A DNA stretch of 64,000 nt from Heterodera schachtii (GCA_023374025.1 SIJG01000076.1:1-64000), one strand, 5' to 3'. Counted from the stretch's first letter, positions 44,967-56,622 are shown. Notes: generated by a model from the letters alone, not told the origin. Program-made: numbers and translations.

Positions 44967-45703
44967 TATTTTAAAATGGGGCGGGCATACAGTGTATTAT
45001 GTCAACATTTTTCGGAATTTACCAGGGATCCAGGGATGGCCCGGATTTGGATTCTCAAATTTTTAGTGCCTGGAACCACATATTATGCAAATAATATTTA
45101 ATAATTTATTCAATGCACCAATTGCATAAATAAATGTTTCAAAAATTTTATTTTTTCAAAAAAATTAGTTTTAAAATTTGCTCATGTAAAGGAAAAAAAT
45201 TATTAAGCAGATTCGATTTAATGCTCTGCGACTTCATCAGTCAATTGTTGGAAAACGGCAAAATGTGCTGCTCAAATTGGGGGGGGGGGGGGGGGGGGGT
45301 ACCAGCAAGGAAAAGCTAAAATTTTCAGCAAAAATACTATTTTTCCTTAAAAATTTCGGGTGTGGCGGGGCCTTGGGGGGGGGGGGGGGGTTGTACCTAC
45401 CCCGCGTACCGCCCCTCCACATTTGGGATTTATGTTTTGTTTGTACAAATTATCATATAATTAATGAAGGGATGCGCCTTTTTATCTGAAAAGCCGGCAT
45501 TTGCCGCATTTTTCTTTTGGTGGACGAGGGGGGTTCAAACACGCATTTCGAGAATTTTCCTGTTCAAGAAAATACGTCATCAAAATGACCAAAAGTGAAT
45601 TTTTCAAAATTTTTTCGCCACTAATAGGGGGGGGGGGGCGCTTCACGATTATGCAATATTTAGCATCTATCTCTCTTTGTTTTTTTACTTGTTTTTCCAT
45701 CAG
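44967..45703. repeat. Repeat fragments and G homopolymers
   Basis: 45199-45242 is shared with 38.85 kb. Long G runs lie at about 45279-45299, 45376-45390 and 45627-45637. Several frames here translate only the runs. No gene. Confidence 0.6.
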
Positions 45704-46080
45704 GAATTTCTCTGTGCCACCACTTGTGCCTTCTACAAATTTATAATTGTTTGTCCGTCAACGCCAATTGAGCCATTTGAATTGGTGAACGAACGGACCC
45801 AAGAAAAGTTGACATTGGAGGAAGCAGACATTATTACAATTGCTCGTGATGAATGGGTGTTGAAGCGATGGCCAATTGTTGGGGAAATGGCGGACACAAT
45901 TCCGATCGATTTAAACAAAGTCATGTTTGAATTGTGTGAGGACAATTGCATTGGGTGAGCAACGCGACGGCATTTGCTGCAACTTTTGTCAAATCCAATT
46001 CAAATTTTGGTGGCGCTCAATTTAGGCATTTGTCTCCACCACCAGCAGCAGCAGAAGATGAAGCGGGTCTAAGCAACTGA
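45704..46080 (+). CDS. F-box-like family, C-terminal two exons (partial gene)
   Basis: Exon 45704-45954: EFLCATTCAFYKFI, IEPFELVNERTQEKLTLEE, EWVLKRWPIVGEMADT, then GG|GTGAGC. Last exon 46026-46080: GHLSPPPAAAEDEAGLSN, stop. Phases are consistent with the other loci. Here the tail is acidic and Ala/Pro-rich rather than Lys-rich, although its DNA ('gaagatgaagcgggtctaag') reads as a basic tail in another frame. N-terminal exons missing. Confidence 0.55.
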
Positions 46081-46436
46081 AAGGTCGGCGGGAGACAATG
46101 ACCAACCCGAACAGCAGCAGGGGTCCCAGGGACCCTTTCCATTTGATTGGTTTTTGATAAGTAACCTCATGACATTCACCATTCATGATGATGATCCGGG
46201 TAGATTTTAAAAGGTCATCCGGAACAGCAAATTTCCGATTGGGCCAAAGGCACTTTTTCAATTTATGTGGTCATTTTAAAAAAATCCATATAAAAGACCG
46301 AATATTAATGACTGTTGAACAGGTTTCCGGCGTCTCGCTGATCAATATGGCATTTTTGGCCAATTTCGAATTTCGGAGTCAAACTGCGAAATACGACAAA
46401 TCCGCAAATTTGGGACAAAAGAGGCATTAAATTCAG
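46081..46436. other. Spacer between F-box loci
   Basis: No first-exon F-box block could be found here, so the next locus lacks its N-terminal exon. Contains short inverted words around 46130-46200 only. Confidence 0.35.
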
Positions 46437-47880
46437 TTTGTCTGTGTGGTCATCCAAAGGCGAGGATGTTCAGCCAATTTGGGATGTTTTTATCCGTGAA
46501 ATTTGGCCAATTTTGGCGCCAAACATTCGCCATTTGACCTTTCGCAGTGACATTCATCTGTATGATTTTCTTCGCCACTTTTCGCCGACGATTCTCTCCG
46601 ATCTCAACACTAATTTAATCCATTCCGTTGATCTGTTTCCCGAAGGGATACTTGGTAGTATTAATGGGCAAGATTATATTGGCCAAGTGTTGTTCGATTG
46701 GTTGCACACTCCGACAACCGATGGACGGCCGAAGCAATTGGCTTTCCAAATTTATGAGGAACCGAAGGAATGGGTCAACAAGTTCAAGGAGGTCGTAAAT
46801 GAACATTTCGTAAACTGTCATTTAGCACAAAGTTGGCATTGTTTTTAGGCATTTCTTCGTGCCACCGATTCTTTTGTCAGTTTCAATATTTTTCTTAAAC
46901 TGATGAGAAGCCCAACGACAATTGAGCCATTTGAATTGGTAAACGGAAGGACCAACGAAAAGCTGACATTGAAGAAAGAATGGGGAGGAAATGAGACGAT
47001 TAGCTCATGGATAATGAACCGTTGCTCAATTTTTGAGGGGACGGCGGCGGTCCGGTGGGGAGGTTGGGACAACAAATTGAACAGCATTTCCTTTTATTTA
47101 CACGGCGACATCAATTGTATTGGGTGAGAAATTTTTTAGAAAATTTTTATTTTTTACGACAATTTTAAATATATTTTTATTCCAATTTTAAAATCTGGCA
47201 ACCAAAATTTGACTATTAGAGCCCTATGCTATGAATCGGACTCACTTGGGAATCTTGTGACAGTCTCGGACCGGACTTTACGGAATTTTCGGTCCGATTT
47301 TGCTACCGGCTTTAGATTTTGCTAATCTCTAATCTAGGTCGTTGCATAAAAAATGATCACCCTGTTATTTTGAGTGAAAATGTCAAAAGGTTGATGTGAG
47401 AAAAATCTGCTTTTGTGATATTTTAATAGCCCCATATGTCCTCTACAAAATCGCATTAAAAGGTTTTGAAAACCGTTTTGTGCAATTTCGACCTAAACCG
47501 GTTCAAGAATTTTTTTTTTCGCGCCAATTTAAAAGCTGCTCAAAATTTTTTAATGCAATTTTGTAGAGGACAGATGGGGCTATTAAAATATCACAAAAGC
47601 AGATTTTTCTCATATCAACCTTTTGAGATTTTCACTCAAAATAACAGGGTGATCATGTTTTATGTAACGACCTAGTAATTAATTAATTAATTAATGACAG
47701 ACCAAAACTTTTTCGAGCTAAAATAGCTTTACACTTTTTCAGTATCATTTGCTTTTTGCCAAATTATTTATACCATTCAAATTGTTTTGTTAAATTTTAG
47801 ACTATTGACTCCACTAGCAGAAGGAGAAGAAGAAAAAGCGGGTCAAAGCAATGGAAAAGGGTGCATAAATTGTGCGAAAA
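46437..47880 (+). CDS. F-box-like family, middle and C-terminal exons
   Basis: Exon 46437-46790 (acceptor attcag): LSVWSSKGEDVQPIWDVF, IWPILAPNIRHLTF, FSPTILSDLNTN, FDWLHTPTTDGRPKQL, EWVNKFKE. Exon 46849-47123: AFLRATDSFVSFNIF, TIEPFELVNGRTNEKLTLKKE, WIMNRCSIFEGTAA, then GG|GTGAGA. The last exon starts at 47801 (GLLTPLAEGEEEKAG...), with stop uncertain because of a T run at 47885. The donor after exon 1 is best placed at GAG|GTCGTA by comparison with sister loci. The 680-bp last intron contains a foldback element. F-box exon absent. This is the second-best preserved locus of the family here. Confidence 0.6.
47334..47675. mobile_element. Foldback MITE with long arms
   Basis: Arms of about 130 bp begin CTAGGTCGTTGCAT and end with the inverted ATGTAACGACCTAG. 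The loop is only about 70 bp. Near-perfect pairing ('tgatcaccctgttattttga', 'tagccccat', 'gtcctctacaaaat') means the element folds into a long hairpin. In an F-box intron. Confidence 0.8.
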
Positions 47881-47884
47881 TGAA

Positions 47885-48239
47885 TTTTTTTTTTTTTTTT
47901 TTTTTGTGTATTGGTCGGTTATTTGAGATTATTATTGGATACCAAATTGTCTGATCATTTTTCATGTCCATTTCTACTCAAAAATTTATTGATTCTCCGA
48001 CACTTAAATTGTTTTATTAAATGTTTTACTGAACATCAAATTACTTCAAAATTCATCTACAAATTTATTTATTTTCTTGATAAATTTGTGATTTTAAAAA
48101 TTATTTATCTCAATATTCATTTGGCTTAAAATTTACCCATTTTTGCACCATTTGAGTTTTTTAGAACCTAAAGACTATTTATTTTGGCTAATTTTAGCAA
48201 CTCTAATCGTACCTTAGTCGCCAGACAGTAGGTCCAATC
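47885..48239. other. T-run and AT-rich spacer
   Basis: A 20-base T run follows the last F-box exon. Nothing else identifiable. Confidence 0.4.
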
Positions 48240-49018
48240 TGACCTTACAAAGGAAGGTCCCCAGGTGTCCGTGGGATTTCCGAATGAAACTTGGTGGGTG
48301 GATAGAGCACCCATGGGTTCTTAAGAAAAATGTTTCTGCTAAATGAGTCTTAGTGCCGAGTTATGACGTGCCAAACTTTTTGGGTTTTTGTAATTAAAGA
48401 AAAGAAATAATTGTTTCCATCCTTTACAAGTGTGTAATGGTGTAGAGGTAGTGCGTTAGTTAAAATTTTTTCGTGTCACAGGTTCGATTCCTCTACATGA
48501 AAATCCATTTTAAACTTTTATTTTTTGTTTTTTATGCAAGGTCAATTATAAAAATTTTTTAATGAAATAAAATATTTATTTTTAATTTTATTTATTTAAT
48601 TTAAAAAAAATCATTAAAGATAATGGTGCAATAAAAATCCTTTCATTTAAAAACAAATTAATTTTTCTCTAAAACTTAATGAGTAATTTATTTGTCAAAA
48701 TGGATAAAAAAAAATTTATCTCTTTAAAATTTTTTTGTGATAATGATAATTGACTTTGGCATAAAAAGCAAAAAAAAAAAAAAATTAAAAAATAATTTGC
48801 ATGTAGGGGATCCGAACCTTGGGTTTAGAAAACGCTACTAACGCACTACCAATGCATCACTGGATACTGCGAAGGTGTGTAAACAATTGTTTAATTTGTT
48901 TATTCATTAAAAAACTTTGGCACGTCATAACTAGGCACTAATACTCATTTAGCAGAAAATAAAAACACTTTTCTTAAGAACCCATGGGTGCTCTATCGCC
49001 ACACCAAGTTTCATTCAT
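48240..49018. mobile_element. Inverted-repeat element with tRNA-like arms
   Basis: Arms of about 100 bp: 48283-48395 ('gaaacttggtg', 'agagcacccatgggttctta', 'gttatgacgtgccaaa') and the inverted 48908-49018. Just inside each arm is a tRNA-like block with B-box: plus strand near 48436-48500 ('ggttcgattcctctaca'), minus strand near 48800-48865. The right end abuts an F-box exon and has replaced its beginning. Confidence 0.65.
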
Positions 49019-50156
49019 GATTTCGCCACGTTTCGATGCGCTTGTGGACACGCATTTCAATGGCAAAAGCGAATTGCCACTTTGGAGACCAATCACAATT
49101 TGCAAGGACAGTGTCGCGGCAATGTCAAATTTTTCTGTGTCTCTCGATCGTACCCATTCAAAGGATTTTCCATTCAGATTAAGTAATTAAAAAAAAAAAG
49201 GAATTTATTTGTCACTCACTTTTCAGGTACATCGATCACTCCGTCATCGCTTTTCTTCGTGCCAATCAACAATTTTTTTAAATGGGGCACCGATTTGCGT
49301 TTGTGGCTTGCTTTTGCACATGGCGTTGATGACCAGCCAATTTGGAATGATTTTCTCCTTCAAATTTGGCCCATTTTTGCGAAAATATTCGCCACTTGGG
49401 CTTTCCATTTGGTGATTATTTAGATAATTTGCGTCGCCGCACTTCGCCCACAATTCTCACCGATTGCCACCAATTGAATTCAATCAATTCCAATTATATT
49501 TCCCCGATTTGAACCCTAATGGTGGACTAAATGCAACTGCTGGCCAAGCGTTATCAAAATGGTTGCACACCCTGGGAAAAAATGGACAGCCGAAGCGATT
49601 GCGTTGCAATAATTATTCGAATCCATCAAATGTTAGATGGGCCAACAATTTCAAAAAGGTATGGCCATATTTAAAAAAAAAAACTATTTTTGATTACATT
49701 TAATTTACATTTTTAAGGAATTTCTCAATGCCACCATTTCCGTCAGCTACAAAATTCAGCTTACTGTTCATCCATTAACGCCAATTGAGCCATTTGAATT
49801 GGTGAACGAACGGACCATGGAAAAGCTGACACTGATGAGAAAAGCAAGCGAAGAAATATCTGACAACCGAACGAACAAACAGAGCAAGAAAAAGCTGAAA
49901 CGGATCAAAGCAAACGAAAATAAATCGGACAATCGCTGGATATTGAAACGATGCCAAATTGGGCAGACGACGGCTGTTCATTGGAAGGACGAAAATTGTG
50001 AGCATTTGAACAATGTCATCATTAATATCTCTGCAGTGGGTAAGCAATAAAAAGAATTTATTTTGTAATTTAAAAAAAATTATTATTTTTATTTTAGGCC
50101 ATTGTCGCCACCAACGAAAGGAGCGGATCAAAGCAACGGAAAATAATTATATTTGA
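49019..50156 (+). pseudogene. F-box-like gene, truncated and frameshifted
   Basis: First exon piece ISPRFDALVDTHFNGKSELPLW to 49190. The second exon is present over 49228-49660 (YIDHSVIAFLRANQQ, QPIWNDFLLQIWPIF, LNSINSNYISP, LSKWLHT-type) but in three frames, so it is dead. The third exon 49718-50043 is open: EFLNATISVSYKIQL, PIEPFELVNERTMEKLTLMRK, then an extra 33-residue charged segment (EISDNRTNKQSKKKLKRIK...) before WILKRCQIGQTTAV. Last exon 50098-50156. The extra segment is not in sister loci. Confidence 0.65.
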
Positions 50157-50463
50157 GAAATAATCATCAATCTCACCAATTGGAATTTGATTTGATGCTC
50201 TCATTTTCTCTCAGAAATAATTTTGTTGATTAATTCTTTCATTCGAATATAAATATTTATTGAATTCTATTTTAAAAAATTTCTATGAAATTTTAATTAT
50301 GAAAAAAAAATTAAGCTTTTTCGCATATTTTGCCGTTTTTAACATCTCAAATTTATTTAACATTTACACCAATTTACGCGATTTGTCCAAAAATACATAA
50401 TTATCACTGCTGAATTATGATCGATCATTTCTCAATTCATTTCCTCTGCTGATTGATCAGTGA

Positions 50464-51212
50464 TCACTGTTGTTGTTCTGGCGGCGAAAATGGCCTAAAT
50501 TCAGCGAAATTTGAATTTTTTAATAAAATAAAATGTTTTTTGTTGCTCACCCAATGCAAATATTGACATCGTGAATCCCAATGTGTACATTGTTCAAATT
50601 GCTCGAATTTCCATATTCCCATTGAACCGCCGTCTCCGTCTCCCCATTTTGGCACCGTTTCATTATTCATCGCTCATCCCATTCATCTTCGCTTAGTTTG
50701 ATCAATATCAGCTTTTCGTTGGTTCGTCCGTTCACCAGCTCAAATGGCTCAATTTGCGTTTCCTCATCAGCAGTAAATTGAATTTTGTAGCGGACAGAAG
50801 TGGTGTCATTGAGAAACTTTTAAACAATGGAAACAAAATCCGTCGCTTAACGAAAATGTATGGCCACACACCTCCTTGAAATTGTTGACATCACCAGCAG
50901 TAGCTAACATGCAATGCAATCGCTTCGGTTGGCCATTTTTTGTCGGCGTGTGCAACCATTTGGACAACGCTTGGCCGACAGTTGCATTTGGTCCATCATC
51001 AGCAATTTGATCGGGGAGCAGATTACGACAAAAGATGGAATTAATGTTGAGATCGGTGAGCTGCAACAGGGTCTTTGCAAATTTTGATTGTTCTCAAAAT
51101 TGGAAATTCTGATTGGCCATCGAAATGTTTGTCCACCAAAGCATCAAAACGTGGCGAAAGAAGTGCCATTTTGAGGCCGAGTTGAGGACGGTCAAAATCA
51201 TTACAAATCCAA
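50464..51212 (-). pseudogene. F-box-like gene, internal deletion and nonsense codon
   Basis: From the acceptor at 51213: WICNDFDRPQLGLKMALL, SPRFDALVDKHFDG, IKICKDPV, fused directly to QLTDLNINSIF (a position about 100 residues further along in sister loci), GQALSKWLHTPTKNG, VNNFKE (exon end 50872). Next exon 50816-50551: FLNDTTSVRYKIQF, IEPFELVNGRTNEKLILIK, DER then an in-frame TGA at 50667-50669 where sister loci have Trp, IMKRCQNGET. Last exon 50494-50464: GPFSPPEQQQ, stop. One deletion plus one stop indicate a pseudogene with otherwise intact splice sites. Confidence 0.7.
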
Positions 51213-51249
51213 CTGAAAATGAAATAAGCAACTTTTTGATGGAAATGAC

Positions 51250-51810
51250 ACCAATATGCAATTGTATGCCTATTCATACAGAGGCATTGAGCCGCAACTT
51301 TGGGATGTTTTTGCTCATGAAATTTGGCCCATTTTTGCGCCAAACATTCGCCGCTTGGCCTTTCCCACTGGCACTAATTTGAACAATTTGTGTCGCCGAA
51401 CTTCGCCCACAATTCTCACTGATCTTAACGCGTTGAATTCAATTGATTCTGGAATTCTGTCTCCATATGTGCCAGCTGATGAGAATCGGCCAAATCCAGC
51501 CGCAACTGCTGGCCAAGCGCTGTCCAAATGGTTGCACACGCCGACAGCAAATGGCCAACCGAAGCGACTGCGTTTCATCCCGGGTCATATTAATTGGGTC
51601 GACAATTTCAGTAAGGTGTGACCACCGACAACTTTTGATTGTCATTTACATATTTTCGTTCGTCCGTTTCCCATTGTTTAGGCATTTCTCCGTGCCACCG
51701 TCACTTCTTCGGCCAGCTTCAAAATTCAACTTGGACCTTATAATCCAACGGAAATTAAGCCATTTGAATTGGTGAACGAAAGCATCAAGGAAAAGCTGAC
51801 ATTGATTTAG
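51250..51810 (+). pseudogene. F-box-like gene, middle exon and truncated third exon
   Basis: Exon to 51615: GIEPQLWDVFAHEIWPIF, TSPTILTDLNALNSIDSG, GQALSKWLHTPTANGQPK. Third exon from 51682: AFLRATVTSSASFKIQL, IKPFELVNESIKEKLTLI then TAG. The stop is part of 'tttaggccattctctcaacc', which is the acceptor and start of the usual last exon, so a deletion has joined exon 3 directly to intron 3. Head-to-head with the minus-strand locus; the first exon is missing. Confidence 0.65.
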
Positions 51811-51837
51811 GCCATTCTCTCAACCGTCGAAATGTTC

Positions 51838-52194
51838 GAAAGTGAAAAATAATTGAGAAATGATTGGCGGATTTGAATCTTATTGGATGGACAAATTGAT
51901 CTGATACATAATTTTGTTGCTCTTCTTTGCTCACTTCATTATTGTTGATAATTAATTCCGATGAAAATATTTAACTGTCGATCGTCGAGATTCCTAAATT
52001 AAATTACCAAGAATTACAATTGTAAATACCAAATGTTTAGCAAAAAAGTTTATTTTATGAGATGCCGAGAAGTAATCGGGCATTTTTTCACAAAATCTGT
52101 TAGCAAATTACATTCTAAGATTTGTGGATTCCGCTGCGGGATTGGAAGTGATTTTTTTCGGGACGGGATTAATTTCGCAAATTTTAAAAGTAAA
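51838..52194. other. AT-rich spacer
   Basis: No coding block. Ends in 'gattccgctgcgggattgga', a phrase that recurs at 54817 ('gatcccgctgcgggattgga'), so it is repeat-derived. Confidence 0.4.
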
Positions 52195-53135
52195 TTAAAC
52201 GCTGGCGGCATATATGAAAGGGGGTGATGAGTCAATCAAGATTTTAAGAAGATGCCGAGGGTTGGAGAGAGATCGGCGGTCTAATGTTAATGGATTATTC
52301 CATAAAAAGTTTCGAGTTTTAATTGGTAACATATCCAATGAATGCGTCGAGATGAGATAAAACATATTTAAACGAAGATAATAAAAACAGACATTAAAAA
52401 TGATCAGATCACTCCTATTCATCATTATAATCCAAAATGATGGACCATTTCTCAAATGCATAAATCACTTTCACATAATTTAATAGTCGATTGTCGAGAT
52501 TCCATAAACTAGGAAATTCTTACTTAAATTTTGTTTAAATTTTAAAATATAAATTAAGAAAAACATTTGAATTGTATTAAAATCTCTTTAATATGCAAAA
52601 TTGATTTCTGGATATTTTGCATTTTTGGGGAAAAAACTGCTAAACTTTTGACCCCATTTATTTGTTTGTTTGTTTTTAATCCGCTTTCGCACAATTCCTC
52701 CAAAAAGTGAAGACGTTTTGTCCGTGTCCTGGTGCCGTCATTTTGTGAGCTTCGGGTCTTCTCATTGCAATTTTTTTCTTAATGTCACATAAAAACAACT
52801 GAAAAAAGCATTTCCGGTAATTAATTTTCGCTTTTTAACTTTTAAAACTAAATATAATCAATTTTGAAAAATAAATTAAACACTGGCGGCATATATGAAA
52901 GAGAATGATGGGTCAATCAAGATTTTAAGAAGATGCCGAGGGATAGAGAAATCTGCGGTCTAATGTTAATGGATTATTCCATAAAATAAAATTTGTCGAG
53001 TTTTAATTGGTACATATCCAAGAGATCCGTTGAGATAAAATATATTTAAACGAAGATAATAAAAATGAACATTCAAATGATCATATCAATCCTACTCATC
53101 ATTATAATCCAAAATGATCGACCATTTCTCAAATG
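52195..53135. repeat. Direct repeat pair of about 265 bp
   Basis: 52201-52460 and 52874-53132 share the same word order: 'ctggcggcatatatgaaag', 'gggtcaatcaagattttaag', 'ggtctaatgttaatggatta', 'cgaagataataaaa', 'ccatttctcaaatgcataa'. About 10% divergence with small indels. Non-coding. Confidence 0.75.
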
Positions 53136-53139
53136 CATA

Positions 53140-53590
53140 ATATTTTTGGGGTTCGGAGGTGCCGTTAGGCACCGCCGTGGAAAATTTTGAAAATCTAAGT
53201 GACATTACGCCATAAAATTACAAATTGTCTGAAGAATTTTAAGAAATATGAACAAAAAAAGAACAATAGCACGAAATCAGAACATTTCTTACAAATAAGA
53301 ACATTTTTATTTTGTAAGATTTGGACCCTCCAAATCAGAACATTTCTTATAAATAAGAACAGATCGCACCCCTGCTGCTGGGCCAAGTGATCAGCTGAAG
53401 AAGGAAAAGTGATCATTTGAGAAATGTCCGATCAAAAAAAAGGCTATTGATGAATTGTGTTAATTGATGATATTTTGTTGCTCTTTGAACTGTCAAATTT
53501 AACGCTGATTGTGAGTTTTAAAAATAGGAATTTAATTTGGGCTAACAGTTTAAAAAAATGATTAAATTCGCATTGAATGATACCAAATTA
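53140..53590. repeat. GC palindrome and 'agaacatttctt' repeat
   Basis: GC palindrome at 53156-53178. 53277-53365 repeats 'agaacatttcttacaaata' twice and resembles the 'gtcctgattt' ends of the SPRY-intron MITE in arrangement. No gene. Confidence 0.45.
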
Positions 53591-53599
53591 GCCCGGGTT

Positions 53600-53760
53600 T
53601 GACCCTTTTAAAAAGTTACCGCAATTTGAACCGGTTCAAAAACCGGTTTAATGTTGAATCGCGTAGAAATCTTTGATTGCTTAAACGTTTTCATCGCATA
53701 AGAAAACATATAAAAGTGGTTGTTTTGTGGGTTTTTTGAGTCTGGGTCTATGATTAATAT
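53600..53760. mobile_element. Solo arm of the GC-core inverted-repeat element
   Basis: Matches 18470-18612: 'tttgaaccggttcaaaaacc', 'gattgcttaa.cgttttca.c', 'tctgggtctatgattaatat'. It is split from its outer tip ('gattaatatttaccaaaa' at 54349) by another insertion. Confidence 0.7.
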
Positions 53761-54346
53761 GGTGCTAGGTCGAACCGAAAATAGTCTCAGTGTGGGCGAA
53801 CCGAAAATAATCTCAGTGTCAATAAAAATATTTAAATTTAATTATTTTAAAGCAATGTTTTTTTAAATATGATAATAATGTTAAAAAATTTTAAAATAAA
53901 ACAATAATGTAAGTCAGAACTTTAACTTTTCTTCAATGTTTTTTCTTCATAGATTCTGCTCAAAATAAATGTAACTTTTATACCATTAAAAAATGCAAAT
54001 AATTTTTGAATTGTAACATTAGGGAAAAAAAGTATAGTGAAGAAGTTAAATTTACTAAAATTTTGGATGAAATTTCAGAAGAAAATTAGTAGATTTGTTT
54101 TTTTAATGAAAAATCCTCTACAGTAGTAAGCTTACTCTATCAATTTGATGGCTTCAAGATTTAAATTAAAATTTTTTGTTCGATTTAATTTTTTTTTTTT
54201 TTGATCGGGAGTGAGAAAGTTTTTATTTTAATTTATTTTTTTAAATAATTGTCTAAAAAATTTATTATTTTTCGTGACCGAATAAATTGTATAATTAAAT
54301 TTAAATATTTTTATTGACACTGAGACTATTTTCGGTTCGTCTCACC
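53761..54346. mobile_element. Mutator-like MITE, 9-11 bp target duplication
   Basis: Terminal inverted repeats include 'gaaccgaaaatagtctcagt' (left) and its reverse complement (right), tips GGTG...CACC. Flanked by atgattaatat and acgattaatat. A second internal 'cgaaccgaaaataatctcag' follows the left repeat. The length of the target duplication suggests the MULE group. Confidence 0.65.
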
Positions 54347-55131
54347 ACGATTAATATTTACCAAAATTTGGTTTTTTTTTTTTTGACGAAAAGATTCTGA
54401 AATTTGCTTTGAAAATTCTAATTCTTTTTGAAATTTTCTTTTTTTTGTTTGTTGCCGGTAGCAAATGCCAACGTTTTTTTCTCATTCACTTTGTATTTAT
54501 TAAATTTTGCCGATTCGACTGTCCATCATTCATCATCATCATTTCCATCCAAATTCAAAGATTACTAAGTTTCCCTCTTTTCCTTCCCCATTTGTTCCAC
54601 AATTTGTGCTTGTCCTTTTGCCCCAGGCTAATTGTAATTTTGCCGATAATCGCCTAAAATCGGCGAAATGCACTTTCTTTCGTCTTCTTCCCATTTTTTA
54701 GCATTAAATAGTTTTAAGTGCCTTTTATTATCATGCAAAATTGCAAAAATTGCAAAAAAATTCATTATGTTTCAAAAAATCGTGGAAAAATGGGCACTAT
54801 TAATTTCAAATTTGCGGATCCCGCTGCGGGATTGGAACTCACACTTTTTGCAGCCGCGGAATTAATCCGGCGAATTCCGCATTTGAAATTCTTGTGATCC
54901 AGTGCGGTATTGCTGGATTTTTTAAATTTCCAAAAAATTTAACTTAAATTAAAAACCTCAAAAAATGAAAAGTTGGAGAGAGGTCGGTGGTAAAATTTCT
55001 AAGAACATTAAAATCATGTTGCTGTTTACATTATTTTTTGAGGCTGGAAATTCTCCACAAATTTTGAACGTAATTTGCAGTAAAATGGCTTTAATTTAAT
55101 AGAACTTATTTAAATTTAATTCAGAAAATAT
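54347..55131. other. Spacer, no gene supported
   Basis: Contains a 'catcatcatcat' microsatellite (54523-54542) and the repeated 'atcccgctgcgggattgga' phrase. Open frames are short and hydrophobic by composition. Confidence 0.4.
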
Positions 55132-56622
55132 TTGTCATTTTGTGCTTTCAAATTTTCAAAAAATGCAATGCGTATTGGCAAATTGTGCCAATTGCCGCAA
55201 AATGAACCGATGGTAATGAATTTTAAAAATTACAAATTTCATTTAACTAAACTGTTTCACCCGCATTTCAGTTTGATTTGTGCAGACATTTGGATGGACA
55301 TTTTCCCTCTTTTTGACCGTCCTCAACTCGGCCTCAAATTGGCACTGATTTCGCCACGTTTCGAACTTTTGGTGGACAAACATTTCCATGGCAAAAGGGA
55401 ATTGACAATTTGGAGACCAATCACAATTTGCAAGGACATTGTCGCAAAAGTGCCAAAAGTGTCTGTGTTTTCCAACTTTGCCAATTCAATGGCTTTTCCA
55501 TTGCCCGACCGTCCGCTGCCCAACAAAATTCGCTTTGAATGCCTTCAGATCAAGTAGTTCAAATTTAAGCATTGATTAACTCATAAAAGCATCCCCCTTT
55601 CAGCTACATTGAACACTCCGTCATCACATTTCTCCGTGCCAATAAACAAATTTGGGCCAAAATTAAGACCAATTTGCGCTTGAATGTGAGTCACAACAAC
55701 GAGGACATTGTCCAGCGGCAGACAATTTGGAATGCTTTGGTCCGTGAAATTCTGCCCATTTTTGCGCCAAACATTCGGCACTTGTGCCTTCACTATTCTG
55801 ATCATCTTCGCGATTTGATCCGTGTTTCGCCGACAATTCTCTCCGATCTCAAAATTAATGAAGTCAATTATGGTTGGCTTAAGTCCGATGATTTTAATGA
55901 GCCAAATGCAATTGCTATGGAAGTGTTGAACGAATGGTTGCACATTCCGACAAAAGATGGCCAACCGAAGCGATTGTTTTGCTGTGTTGATGTGTCAAGA
56001 ACCATGGAATGGGTCAACAATTTCAAGGAGGTGTGTGTGGCAGGAATGGCATTCCGAGGCCCACAGAAATTTTTGGAAATCGAAATTTCGAGGGATCAAA
56101 ATTTTTCTGAAATCGAAATTTCGGGGGCCAAAAATTTTTGGAAATCGGAATCCACCCCAAAAACGTCAGAAATTTTTTAAAATATTTTAAAAGGCGCTGA
56201 TAAGCGCCGCCGTGAAAATCTTTGCAATTTTTAATGCGATTTATTTTAATAGATTATGTCCAAAAAAATGTTCAAGTTTCGAGATTTTGAACAAATTTCC
56301 AAGAAAATTTAAGATTTTAGAGTCCGGCGGGGCGATAGGCGCTGCCGGGAAACTTTTTTGAAAATTTTAGTACTTAAGTGATCGCAATCATTGTGCTTCA
56401 TTTCTAATTTTTTGAAAACAAAAAAAAATTATAATTTTTTTATCGATTTGGCAAATCGGAATTCCATGGCCTTCCCATGTGTGTGGCCACATTTTCGTAA
56501 AATATTCTCGGATTGATTGCAATTTGCTTTTCATTTTGCATTGTTTAGAGATTTCTCCGTGCAACCAATTCTTTCGTCAACTATCAAATTCAATTCATCA
56601 TTATGCTTCCCTTCCGCTAAAT
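55132..56622 (+). CDS. F-box-like family gene, best preserved locus
   Basis: Exon 1: either from ATG 55132 or from an acceptor at 55271 (same frame) to 55553: ICADIWMDIFPLFDRPQLG, LALISPRFELLVDKHFHG, LTIWRPITICKD, VSVFSNFANSMAFPLPDRPL. Exon 2 (55604-56030): YIEHSVITFLRANKQIW, IVQRQTIWNALVREIL, IFAPNIRHLCLHY, VSPTILSDLKIN, LNEWLHIPTKDGQPKRL, MEWVNNFKE, then GTGTGT. Both join in phase (AA|C). Exon 3 starts at 56551 (RFLRATNSFVNYQIQF) but stops at 56622, before the FELVNER block, so the gene is C-terminally truncated. The intron before it carries a repeat with GC palindromes. The family is thought to act as SCF-type adaptors or secreted F-box-like effectors; that is inference. Confidence 0.6.
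56043..56470. mobile_element. 'GGAATGGCATTCCGAGG' repeat in F-box intron
   Basis: Left 'ggaatggcattccgaggccc' and right 'tcggaattccatggcc' resemble the CAGGGATGGCA-type hAT ends, with two GC palindromes (about 56192 and 56325) and repeated 'gaaatcgaaatttcg' words. The tips are eroded and no target duplication is seen. Confidence 0.5.

Noticed and set aside
45237..45489. Gly- and Pro-rich frames on both strands
   Set aside because: Direct translation of G/C homopolymer runs.
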